Shown here piece by piece: positions 16,189-23,909 of a stretch of 33,236 bases of DNA; within the stretch, counting starts at the first letter, position 1; each line of letters starts with the position of its first letter. Origin of the DNA: an uncultured Pseudomonadota bacterium (GTDB taxonomy: Bacteria > Myxococcota_A > Polyangia > Nannocystales > Nannocystaceae). Position numbers and translations under genes: made by a program. The notes below the pieces were generated by a model. That model had not been told where the DNA came from. It did no database searches and saw only the letters and a program-made list of their open reading frames with translations. The DNA lies in the NCBI GenBank assembly GCA_913061055.1, contig CAJXVA010000046.1:1-33236 (forward strand). The letters run 5' to 3'.

Positions 16189-17546
16189 CAGAACCGACCC
16201 TCCAACCCGAGACCCGCGGAGCGCTGGTCGGTGTTGAGGAACGGCGCGAAGCCGTACTCGCCCTTGAGTCCGCGGACCTCCTTGCGGCGTTTCACGCCCA
16301 CAGAAAGCAATCCAATCCCGGTGGCCGTGGCGATGATTCCGACCGTGCCGACGGCGATGATGGCTCCGATCCCGTCACCACCGCCCTCGCCCTGGGTGGA
16401 GACCAGGGCTGAGCCAATGGTCATCCCGGTTCCGAGGACCGCCGTGATCCCACCCCCAATGAGCATCCTGGTGGCGCTTTTCTCTCGTTTCGAGAGGTAG
16501 GCGTAGTCGATCCGGCAACCCGAATCTGAGCAAGATGTCCCCTCTGGACAGTCTCGGGCGTCGGTGCACGCCTGGCCTTGGCTGGCGGACGCTGGAGCGG
16601 GCAGGGGGTCCGCAGGCCCGCTGTCTACGGGTCCGGGAGCGCCAAGGACGATCGCGGAGAGATCCGGCCCTGCCTCCGCTCCACCACCGAGGACCGTGCT
16701 GGCTGGCCCCCCGAGCTCTGGAGTTTGGGAGCGACCCTTGATCGTGGCCCGCATTGCCCCCGACGCATAGCGATTCGCCTCGTCTGCCGTCACGGTCCCG
16801 TCGCCGTCCGCATCGCCCCATCCACGCATCGCGCCCAGCAGCAGATACGAGTACGCCGGAACATCCTTTCCCGGCAGCGCGCCCGCGTACTGGTTGGACT
16901 TCGCAGCGGTGAGGACCAGAGCGGACTTGGGCGGCTCGAGGTCCGCGATCCGCAGCGGCTGCAACCCCTCCGCGAGTTGCTCACCTTGTTGGCCTCGACC
17001 GCTGAAGCACGCGTCGATGACAACGACCGGTTGCCCGTCACCGGTCTCGAGCGTTTGGATGAGCTCGGAGCGCCTCAGGCTTCGCGCCTCGAGGCTGGTC
17101 GCAGTTTGCTGGGCATCGGACCCAACAAGGAGGCCGTCGTTTCCATCCTTTGAGGGGGCGCCGTGTCCGATGAACACGAACCAGACGGTGCCGTCCTCGC
17201 CGGCAAGGCTCGCTGCGTCCTTGGCGGCCGCGCGCATCTCTTCCAGCGTGGCCTCCTCGTTTCGCAGCAGTCGAACGTTCTGCGCCGGCACGCCGCGCGT
17301 CTTGGTGAGGTGGCGGTACCAGGCTTCTGCGTTGTCGTTCGCTCCGGCGATGTCTGGGGCGAACACGTAGTCCTCCACCCCGATGACCACCGCCGCATCG
17401 CTGGACCCGCCACCCTGCGCCGCGGCGGGATTGTCGATGTCAGGCCACTCGGACGTGGTCGATGCCGAGGCCACCACTGGCGACATGGCGGTGAGGCAGA
17501 CGCAGATGGCAGAGGCGGGCAACATACGGGGTCGGGGCATCGGCAC
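16188..17546 (-). CDS. Secreted caspase-like (peptidase C14) protein with EF-hand-type loop and two C-terminal TM helices
   Basis: A 452-aa exported caspase-fold protein. After a signal peptide (to about residue 28) the p20-like core shows AAVVIGVEDY, then the catalytic His128 in VFIGHGAP and Cys180 in VVVIDACFSG. DADGDGTVTADE (244-255) is a canonical 12-residue EF-hand calcium loop inside the p10-like region (SYLLLGAMRGWG). A Cys-rich segment (ACTDARDCPEGTSC) leads to two membrane helices at about 360-425 and a basic tail. Bacterial metacaspase-type enzymes cleave after Arg/Lys and many need calcium; here that is inferred. It is coupled by a one-base overlap to the lipoprotein gene downstream. 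Confidence 0.9.
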   Translation of the reverse strand: MPMPRPRMLPASAICVCLTAMSPVVASASTTSEWPDIDNPAAAQGGGSSDAAVVIGVEDYVFAPDIAGANDNAEAWYRHLTKTRGVPAQNVRLLRNEEATLEEMRAAAKDAASLAGEDGTVWFVFIGHGAPSKDGNDGLLVGSDAQQTATSLEARSLRRSELIQTLETGDGQPVVVIDACFSGRGQQGEQLAEGLQPLRIADLEPPKSALVLTAAKSNQYAGALPGKDVPAYSYLLLGAMRGWGDADGDGTVTADEANRYASGAMRATIKGRSQTPELGGPASTVLGGGAEAGPDLSAIVLGAPGPVDSGPADPLPAPASASQGQACTDARDCPEGTSCSDSGCRIDYAYLSKREKSATRMLIGGGITAVLGTGMTIGSALVSTQGEGGGDGIGAIIAVGTVGIIATATGIGLLSVGVKRRKEVRGLKGEYGFAPFLNTDQRSAGLGLEGRF

Positions 17547-17598
17547 CCGGATCCTCGATCGGCGGCGTGGCCGCGCGCAACTATCACGGGTCGAGCGT

Positions 17599-17627
17599 CC
17601 TGGGCGCCGCCGTGTTCGGCGCCCAGG
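17599..17627. promoter_or_regulatory. Perfect hairpin in a divergent intergenic region
   Basis: CCTGGGCGCCG (17599-17609) and CGGCGCCCAGG (17617-17627) form an 11-bp perfect stem with a 7-base loop. It lies between the divergent caspase (start 17546) and M11 protease (start 17761) genes, where no gene ends. A terminator has no obvious client here, so a cruciform operator or a leader structure is likelier. The flanks are not U-rich. Confidence 0.5.
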
Positions 17628-17760
17628 GATCGTTTGTCCTCAGATCCCGAGGTGTTCCGTCACTTCGAAATTACAGCTCAGAACCGAGAATTGTCTCCTC
17701 GCGCACTTCCCACACACCCGGATCCACGGCTATCCTCCGCGTCGACCGGTCGCAGGCGCC

Positions 17761-19668
17761 ATGAAGATCACAAGACCCCCGAACAGCATCGTTGGAATCG
17801 CCGGATTCGTGGCTTTGGCAGCAGCGTGCCAAGAGCCCCAAACCGAGCCCGACGGAATTGAAGCCCGCGACGGCGACCTGGCGCTGGGAGGCACGGTCGG
17901 CCGGTTTGAGACGCGGGCGATGACGATGCTCGATGGGACCGCTCGCATCGTCCACTATCTCATCGAGGGCAACGATGAGTACGAGATCGTTCTCCCAGAT
18001 GGAATGGAAATCCCGCGCGACGCGGTTGTTCGTGCCTACGGTGATGCGAATGACGACGGCGCGATCGAGGTCGACTCGTTCGACATCATCCAACTTCCGC
18101 CCGCGCGACTGATCGATCCCGACCCGTACGCCCCCCGTCGGATCGCGACCATCCTCCTCACCTGGGAAGGAGGCGGTGGGATCGACAACGGCGTCGCCGA
18201 GCAGGACATGTACACCGGCGAGCGGTCGACGAACGTCTTTTATGGCGAGAACTCGTACGGCCGAGAGACGATGGCCGGTCGTGTCTTCGGTCCGTACACC
18301 ATCGATCAGCCCGCCGCCTGCAACTCCACCGGCATCGCCAATGCGGCGCTCCAGGTCTTCGCCGAGAGGGGTCACCGCGAGGATGATTGGGATCAGATCA
18401 TGTACTACTTCCCCGGCCTCAGTTGCGGCTGGGCCGGACTCGCGAGCGTTGGCTCGGTCGAGTTCCCTGCGAAGAACAGCTGGTACAACGGCTCCTTCGG
18501 CTGCGTCGTTCGCAACCAAGAACTCGGCCACAACTACGGCATGGGTCACTCCCACGCGTACAGCTGCCCCGAGGGGGTCGTGCTCGATGCGGAGGAGTGT
18601 TCCCACATCGAGTACGGGGATCCCTATGACCCGATGGGCGGTGGCTGTCGACACATCAACGCCGTCCAGAAGGGCTTCATGGGCTGGCTTGAAGGATGCA
18701 ACTACGTCAACGCGTCTCAGGCTGGCGTCTACAACGTTGCCCCGCTCGAGCTTCCCTGCAACGGCACGCAGGCGTTGCGTTTCCCGACCACGGACGGCCG
18801 CTGGTACTACCTCGAGTATCGTCAGCCCATCGGGGAGTTCGACACCTCCCTGTCCGGAGGGGTCATCGCCCACGTCGCGGGCGACATCAACAACTTCGGT
18901 CCCTCCCCGTACATCCTCGACTTGGGCCTCGGCGGCCTCATGCAAGAGGGCGACTCGTTCACCGACCCCAACGGCGGCATCACCTTCACGGTCACCGAGG
19001 ACAACGGCACCCACGCCGTCATCCAGGTCGACTACCCCGAGGGCGCCGAGCAGTCTGCTCCGACGTGCATCGATGGTACCGAGCCTGAGATGGCCGGCGG
19101 CGCGGTGGGCAGCCTCGACTGCGCCGACGAGCCGTACCCTGGCGATTCAGAGCCGCCAACGGTCACGATCACCGCGCCTGCGGATGGGGATGTGTTCGCT
19201 CCCGGATCCGACTTCCTGATCACGGCCGAGCCTGAGGATGACCGCGCGGTCATCGAGCTCGAGCTGTACATCAACGGCGAACCCCAGTTCAAACTCTACG
19301 AGCCACCATGGGAGTGGGACGTCACCAACATCCCCGAGGGCGTCTACGAATTCGGTGTTGTGGCACGTGACAGCCGATTCTGGGCGCCAAGCCAGGCGGT
19401 CACGGTGGACGTGGGCATTGTCGAAGATCCGACCGACACGGACTCGGGTGACGAAACCACGGGCAACACGACGGACTCCGGCACCGACGGGCCCTCCGAC
19501 ACGACGGGGGTGCCCGAGCCTGAGGACGACGACACCGACAGTGGCTCCGGTAGCGGTGGTGATACGTCCGCCGCTGCGGATGGCGGTGGCTGCCGCACCG
19601 GTGGAACCGGAGCGCCGCTGAGTGCTCTGTTGTTGCTGAGCTTCGGCTGGATTCGCCGTCGTCGCTAG
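17761..19668 (+). CDS. M11 (gametolysin-like) metalloprotease with Ig-like domain and MYXO-CTERM anchor
   Basis: A 635-aa surface protease. The N-terminus has a lipobox-like LAAAC (Cys23). The zinc site is QELGHNYGMGH (253-263), with Gln in place of the first His as in Chlamydomonas gametolysin (M11), followed by DPMG at 290-293, the Met-turn. An Ig-like domain (about 465-560) starts near PPTVTITAPADGD. Then comes a Thr/Ser/Asp linker, and last a MYXO-CTERM signal: GGGCRTGG, a hydrophobic stretch (LSALLLLSFGW) and IRRRR. MYXO-CTERM proteins are cleaved by a myxosortase and displayed on the outer surface. ATG 17761 was chosen for the signal peptide; the frame is open to 17383. It is divergent from the caspase gene. 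Confidence 0.93.
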   Translation: MKITRPPNSIVGIAGFVALAAACQEPQTEPDGIEARDGDLALGGTVGRFETRAMTMLDGTARIVHYLIEGNDEYEIVLPDGMEIPRDAVVRAYGDANDDGAIEVDSFDIIQLPPARLIDPDPYAPRRIATILLTWEGGGGIDNGVAEQDMYTGERSTNVFYGENSYGRETMAGRVFGPYTIDQPAACNSTGIANAALQVFAERGHREDDWDQIMYYFPGLSCGWAGLASVGSVEFPAKNSWYNGSFGCVVRNQELGHNYGMGHSHAYSCPEGVVLDAEECSHIEYGDPYDPMGGGCRHINAVQKGFMGWLEGCNYVNASQAGVYNVAPLELPCNGTQALRFPTTDGRWYYLEYRQPIGEFDTSLSGGVIAHVAGDINNFGPSPYILDLGLGGLMQEGDSFTDPNGGITFTVTEDNGTHAVIQVDYPEGAEQSAPTCIDGTEPEMAGGAVGSLDCADEPYPGDSEPPTVTITAPADGDVFAPGSDFLITAEPEDDRAVIELELYINGEPQFKLYEPPWEWDVTNIPEGVYEFGVVARDSRFWAPSQAVTVDVGIVEDPTDTDSGDETTGNTTDSGTDGPSDTTGVPEPEDDDTDSGSGSGGDTSAAADGGGCRTGGTGAPLSALLLLSFGWIRRRR

Positions 19669-19682
19669 TTCGTACCCGGTCG

Positions 19683-20150
19683 TCACTCGACCGCGAACGC
19701 TTCCACCTCACCGGGTGGGAGCGTTTTTCGTTGCTGCGTGGCGTAGGCCTGCAGCGAGGCTCGGCCGTCGCCGGCATCTCCGTGGGGCAACGACCGCAGC
19801 GCCTCGTACAACGCCAGCTGGAGCAGGTTCTCGGCCAGCAGTTCCGCTCGTTTCAGCGTCCGATACAGGGCCTCGGTCTCGGCCGCGTGTTGGGCGTCAC
19901 GGCGCAGCGGCCGAATCCCCTCGACGCGTTGCTGCGCCGGACGCACCGCCTCGAGGAGCCGCTCGATGTCCTCGCCGGACAACGGTGTGCCGCCCTGCCG
20001 CTCGTGCCACAGACACGCCAGCGCCACGTTCACATCGAGTCCGGTGTCGTCTTGGAGGGCCAGGCAGGCCTCTTTGACCCCCGGCTTGGCGTAGTGCCGA
20101 ACCGAGAACGTCCACAGTGGGGAGACGCGAAAACCGTCGTCGAGCGTCAT
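19683..20150 (-). CDS. TIGR02444 / DUF2390 family protein
   Basis: A 155-aa cytoplasmic protein of unknown function. The N-terminus carries the family signature: LWTFSVRHYAKPGVKEACL, then LQDDTGLDVNVALACLWHE. The rest is helical (EDIERLLEAVRPAQQRVEG; ALYRTLKRAELLAENLLQL). ATG 20150 was chosen because it puts the signature at residues 11-50; the frame is open to 20342, but that part is Pro/Ser-rich and overlaps the divergent lipoprotein gene. It converges with the M11 gene, the two stops lying 14 bases apart. The family is widespread in proteobacteria with no known activity. Confidence 0.88.
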   Translation of the reverse strand: MTLDDGFRVSPLWTFSVRHYAKPGVKEACLALQDDTGLDVNVALACLWHERQGGTPLSGEDIERLLEAVRPAQQRVEGIRPLRRDAQHAAETEALYRTLKRAELLAENLLQLALYEALRSLPHGDAGDGRASLQAYATQQRKTLPPGEVEAFAVE

Positions 20151-20235
20151 GCCTCCGTTGAGTACACCACACGGACGTCTCACCGCCGTGTCGGACGGTT
20201 GCGCTGGGGCGGCGGGTGTGGCCAGCTTGGTTGTG

Positions 20236-21399
20236 ATGCTGGCGACGAATCGTTGGGGGTGGCTGGTACTCGGGCTTGTCGCGGGTTGCGGCGGCGGCGG
20301 TGATTCCAACAGCATGGGCTGGGACCCCTCCGAATCGGGCACGAGCGGGGGAACCTCTGCGTCGTCGCTTGGGTCGGCCGGGGATGACTCGACGAGTCAG
20401 GGAAGCGCAGCGGACTCGACCGGGGACACCGTCGACCCGAGCGCGGGCGAGGACTCGAGCTCTGGGGAGCCGCCCGTCGACTGCACGCCGGTGTGGAGCC
20501 CCGCATTCGTCGGCTCCCCGTGTTCCGGCGACGGTGACTGCGGGTTCGAGGGCGGGCGTTGCATCACCGACGGCGAGGGATTCCCCTGCGGCACGTGCAC
20601 CGTCGCCTGCGACGGTCTGTGCCCCGACCAAGACGGCGCCCCCGGGACGTTCTGCGTCGACACGGCGGACATCGAGCTCACCGATGCCGGCGGTACATGT
20701 TTGTCGCGTTGCGAGCCGTCGATCGTCGGCGGCAACGGCTGCCGAGATGGCTACGCGTGCGGGGTCTACGATCGTTTCGGCGAACCACCGAGCAGCGCTG
20801 GGGTCTGTGTTCCCTCGGACCAAGCCGGAGGCGGCGCCAGTACGGCGTGTCAGGAGACGCTGCTCGAGCTTGGCGCGGTCTTCACTCCAACCGAGCATGC
20901 GCCCGATTCACCCGCAGGACATCCCACCCTGATCTGCGACATCGAGGACCCGGTGCTGCTGTATGGCCCGGTTGGTGGCGTGTCGCTCGAGGGGGGAACC
21001 GGCAGCGATGCGCCGGTCCTGGTGGGGTGCAACACGGCCGTGTCGATCGTGGGCTCGGCTGCCGTTGCGTCGATGTTGGGTGCGGAGACGATCATCCACT
21101 ACGGGACCTACAACTGCCGGGTCATTTCTGGAACCAGCACATTGTCCGAGCATGGGCACGCGCGTGCGATCGACATCGCCGGCTTCATCCTCGAAGACGG
21201 TACGACCGCTTCGGTGCTTGGCGATTGGGAGGACGGGGTGGCCAACCCGGTCACACCGCTCGGTCAGATGCTGCGGGGCTTCACCGACCAGGTGTGGGCG
21301 ATGGGTCTGTGGAACATCATCCTCACGCCGGAGTACAACGCGGCGCACGATGACCACTTCCACATCGACCTGACGCCCGGCGGCAACACGTACGACTGA
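20236..21399 (+). CDS. Lipoprotein with extensin-like C-terminal (LAS-type peptidase) domain
   Basis: A 387-aa exported lipoprotein: MLATNRWGWLVLGLVAGC, lipobox VAGC, followed by a Gly/Ser/Thr/Asp linker (about 20-80). A Cys-rich region at about 80-200 (SPCSGDGDCGFEGGRC, GFPCGTCTVACDGLC) resembles disulfide-knotted repeats common in myxobacterial surface proteins. The C-terminal domain is extensin-like: YNCRVISG, LSEHGHARAIDIAGF (zinc ligands likely His306 and Asp313) and DDHFHIDL (His374, His376). This is the LAS/VanY-like metallopeptidase fold, so peptidoglycan cleavage is plausible. Start 20236 is set by the signal peptide. It is followed by a bidirectional terminator. Confidence 0.88.
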   Translation: MLATNRWGWLVLGLVAGCGGGGDSNSMGWDPSESGTSGGTSASSLGSAGDDSTSQGSAADSTGDTVDPSAGEDSSSGEPPVDCTPVWSPAFVGSPCSGDGDCGFEGGRCITDGEGFPCGTCTVACDGLCPDQDGAPGTFCVDTADIELTDAGGTCLSRCEPSIVGGNGCRDGYACGVYDRFGEPPSSAGVCVPSDQAGGGASTACQETLLELGAVFTPTEHAPDSPAGHPTLICDIEDPVLLYGPVGGVSLEGGTGSDAPVLVGCNTAVSIVGSAAVASMLGAETIIHYGTYNCRVISGTSTLSEHGHARAIDIAGFILEDGTTASVLGDWEDGVANPVTPLGQMLRGFTDQVWAMGLWNIILTPEYNAAHDDHFHIDLTPGGNTYD

Positions 21400-21411
21400 C
21401 CCAAACGCAAC

Positions 21412-21441
21412 GAGCCGACTGCGAGAGTTCGCAGCCGGCTC
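21412..21441. terminator. Bidirectional hairpin terminator
   Basis: GAGCCG-A-CTGCGA (21412-21424) pairs with TCGCAG-C-CGGCTC (21429-21441): two 6-bp stems around one A/C mismatch, with a 4-base loop. It lies 12 bases after the extensin-like stop and 20 bases past the end of the convergent 55-aa gene, so it can end both. On the minus strand a GTT..GTTT run follows. Confidence 0.8.
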
Positions 21442-21461
21442 GGAAAAGCGAATGTGCGGCT

Positions 21462-21629
21462 CTAGCTGAAGAGTCCGCCGAGCTTGTCTTTGATGCCTTC
21501 AAGGGCGTCGCTGCCGAGCAGCTCGGGGACCTTGTCCGCGTTTTCCTTGAGGAAGTCGATCACCTGCTTGGCTTGCTCCTCGCTGATGCCTACTTTTTCG
21601 GCCATTTGCCCAATGAATTCGTCGATCAT
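21462..21629 (-). CDS. Small helical protein, 55 aa
   Basis: A 55-aa acidic, helical protein, MIDEFIGQMAEKVGIS and so on, ending LGGLFS. The pattern (a helix with EKVGISEEQAKQ, another with IDFLKENADKVPELLG, then a Gly-rich end) recalls DUF2780/DUF937-like small proteins, but it is too short to assign. ATG 21629 has GGAG upstream with an 8-to-9-base gap. It lies between the terminator and the divergent FAD oxidoreductase; the 192 bases to that gene presumably hold both promoters. I infer a genuine expressed protein because codon use and helix pattern are coherent, but no function can be given. Confidence 0.75.
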   Translation of the reverse strand: MIDEFIGQMAEKVGISEEQAKQVIDFLKENADKVPELLGSDALEGIKDKLGGLFS

Positions 21630-21821
21630 GTTTGGTTTCTCCGTTGGGGGTCCGGCCGAAATGGCCAGCGAGAACCAGGAGTGCATATCCCGGGCCGGTT
21701 CGCAACGGATACCTCGTCTCCTAGGGTTTCGTGGGCCCACGGGGGGTTGCCGCATTCCCGCAGTCCGCGGCTGCGCGCCCCACCGGGGCGTCTGGCCACG
21801 CGCAGCCCTTATCATCGTCGC

Positions 21822-23414
21822 GTGCGCGCGTCCTCCTACAAGACCTCCACGCTGGACGATCGCTACGACGCGATCATCGTCGGCTCCGGCCTGGGTGGCC
21901 TGACCTCGGCTCTGCTGTTGGCCCAGACCGGCAAGAAGGTGCTGGTGCTCGAGCGCCACTGGGTGCTCGGCGGATTCACCCACGTGTTCAAGCGCAAGGA
22001 CTGGGAGTGGGATGTCGGCGTCCACTATATCGGGGAGGTGCATCGTGAGCACAGCGTGTTGCGGCGCTTGTTCGACCATCTCACCGACGGCGAACTCACC
22101 TGGGAAGACATGGGTGAGGTCTACGACCGGATCTGGTTCGGGGACACCGAGTACCCGCTTCGCAGTGGGGTCAAAAACTTCAAGGCCGACATGTGCGAAC
22201 GCTTTCCGGCCGAGAAAGAGGCGATCGCGCGATACCTCGATCTCGTGTTCGAGGTGTCGAAGGCCTCCCGGTCGTTCTATGCTGAGAAGGCTCTGGGCGA
22301 CGTCACAGCGTTCCTAGGCGGACGCTTGCTGCGACGCAAGTACATGAGCTTTGCCCGTCGCACGACGTACGACGTCCTTCGCGAGCTGACCGAAGACGAG
22401 CGGCTGATCGGCGTCCTCACCGGTCAGTACGGCGACTACGGGCTTCCTCCGCGTCAGAGCAGCTTTGCGATGCACGCCACGCTGGTGAAGCACTACTTCG
22501 CCGGTGGTGCCTACCCGATCGGCGGCTCCGCTCGGATTGCCGAGACGTTCGTTCCACGGATCGAGGCGTTGGGTGGTCAGCTGGCGACGCGGGCAGAGGT
22601 GTCGGAGATCGTCGTCGAACACGGAAAGGCGGCCGGGGTGCGCATGGAAGATGGCCGCGTCATCCGGGCCGACCTCGTGATCAGCAACGCGGGGGTGCTC
22701 AATACCTTTGGGCGCCTCCTGGGCGACGTTGGCAAGGCCCGCATCGACGCGGAGGACAAGCTCTCGACGCTGCGTCCTTCGCTGGCCCATGCCAGCCTGT
22801 ACATCGGGCTCGACGGCACGACGGAAGAACTGAAGCTTCCGCGGGCCAACCACTGGGTCTACCCCGATGACTACGACCACGACCGCACGATGGCGCGCTT
22901 CGAGGCCGATGAGAACGCGCCGCTTCCGGTCGCGTACATCTCGTTTCCGTCCGCCAAGGATCCGACCCACGCCGAGCGCCATCCCGGGAAGTCGACGATC
23001 GAGATCGTCACGCTGATGCCGTGGTCGCGGGTCTCGAAGTGGGCGGACGAGCCCTGGAAGAGACGCGGCGACGAGTACGAAGCCCTCAAGGCGCGCTGGT
23101 CAGACCGGATGCTGGAGAAACTCTATGAGCGCGAGCCTCACCTCAAGGGCAAGATCGCGTTTCACGAGCTGAGCACACCGCTGAGCACGCAGCACTTCAC
23201 GGCGTACCAGCACGGCGAAATCTACGGGCTCTCGCACGACCCGAATCGGTTCGAGCAGCGGTTCTTGCGGCCGCAAACGCCCGTCGAGGGGCTCTACCTG
23301 ACCGGCCAAGATGTCTGCACATGCGGGGTGGGCGGAGCGCTTGTCTCGGGCTTCCTCACGGCATCTGCGATCACCCGCAGCAACCTCCTGATGGATGTGC
23401 TGCGGGCGAAGTAG
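21822..23414 (+). CDS. FAD-dependent phytoene-desaturase/retinol-saturase-like oxidoreductase
   Basis: A 530-aa flavoprotein of the CrtI/RetSat branch. The Rossmann start is DAIIVGSGLGGLTSALLL (GSGLGG at 21-26), with the FAD-ribose Glu44 in VLVLERHWVLGGFTH. The C-terminal FAD motif is GLYLTGQDVCTCGVGGAL. These enzymes saturate or desaturate polyene lipids such as carotenoids or retinoids; the GGFTH and GQD..GVGGA patterns favour the retinol-saturase-like group. The start is GTG 21822, giving VRASSYKTSTLDDRYD before the FAD motif; the longer open frame has no coding character. It has no carotenoid genes around it, so the substrate is open. It converges tightly (5 bases) with the DUF4332 gene. 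Confidence 0.93.
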   Translation: MRASSYKTSTLDDRYDAIIVGSGLGGLTSALLLAQTGKKVLVLERHWVLGGFTHVFKRKDWEWDVGVHYIGEVHREHSVLRRLFDHLTDGELTWEDMGEVYDRIWFGDTEYPLRSGVKNFKADMCERFPAEKEAIARYLDLVFEVSKASRSFYAEKALGDVTAFLGGRLLRRKYMSFARRTTYDVLRELTEDERLIGVLTGQYGDYGLPPRQSSFAMHATLVKHYFAGGAYPIGGSARIAETFVPRIEALGGQLATRAEVSEIVVEHGKAAGVRMEDGRVIRADLVISNAGVLNTFGRLLGDVGKARIDAEDKLSTLRPSLAHASLYIGLDGTTEELKLPRANHWVYPDDYDHDRTMARFEADENAPLPVAYISFPSAKDPTHAERHPGKSTIEIVTLMPWSRVSKWADEPWKRRGDEYEALKARWSDRMLEKLYEREPHLKGKIAFHELSTPLSTQHFTAYQHGEIYGLSHDPNRFEQRFLRPQTPVEGLYLTGQDVCTCGVGGALVSGFLTASAITRSNLLMDVLRAK

Positions 23415-23419
23415 CCCGA

Positions 23420-23827
23420 TCAGTGCGTGATGCGAGGCTCCATGTCCTTGCCCTGGTCAATCCAGCCTTGGACGATGGATGGGGCTGGGGCAGCCTTGGT
23501 GATTCCCTTTTCGTCTTTGACCTCGGCCATCTTCGCGGCGAGGTTCTCGGCGTTCCGGGTGCGCAACTCCTTGACGGTATCGACGCCCGCGCCATGCAGC
23601 AGCTCGGCGAACTGGCCACCCACGCCGTTGATGCGCATCATGTCCGCCATGTTGGCCCAGGTCAGCAGTAGTTTTTCGCTGAGTCCGGTCTGCGACGCGA
23701 TCGCTTCGCGCCCCTTCTTGGCGCCACACTTCTCGAGCAGGTCCTCGGTCATTTCGATTCCTGCGTCGCGGAGCTTGGCTCCGTATGCTTCGCCAACGCC
23801 TTCGATGTCGGTGATCGTGTAGTTCAT
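23420..23827 (-). CDS. DUF4332 (helix-hairpin-helix) protein
   Basis: A 135-aa protein with two helix-hairpin-helix-like units: ITDIEGVGEAYGAKLRDAGI near the N-terminus, and MRINGVGGQFAELLHGAGVD at about 64-83, matching DUF4332. The C-terminal SIVQGWIDQGKDMEP is also typical. HhH pairs usually contact DNA, but DUF4332 has no proven role. ATG 23827 puts the signature at the N-terminus; the frame runs open to 23902. It lies 82 bases after the NtrC-type regulator stop on the same strand and could be read through from it. Confidence 0.9.
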   Translation of the reverse strand: MNYTITDIEGVGEAYGAKLRDAGIEMTEDLLEKCGAKKGREAIASQTGLSEKLLLTWANMADMMRINGVGGQFAELLHGAGVDTVKELRTRNAENLAAKMAEVKDEKGITKAAPAPSIVQGWIDQGKDMEPRITH

Positions 23828-23909
23828 CGCGCTGATCGAATAGCGCGTTGTGGGCCCCACGCGGCGTAGCGATCGGCCCCAGCGTGGCGGGGCAAGAGGC
23901 ACCGCCGGG

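Noticed and set aside
17383..17760. Upstream extension of the M11 protease frame
   Set aside because: It overlaps the divergent caspase start, and the signal peptide begins only at 17761.
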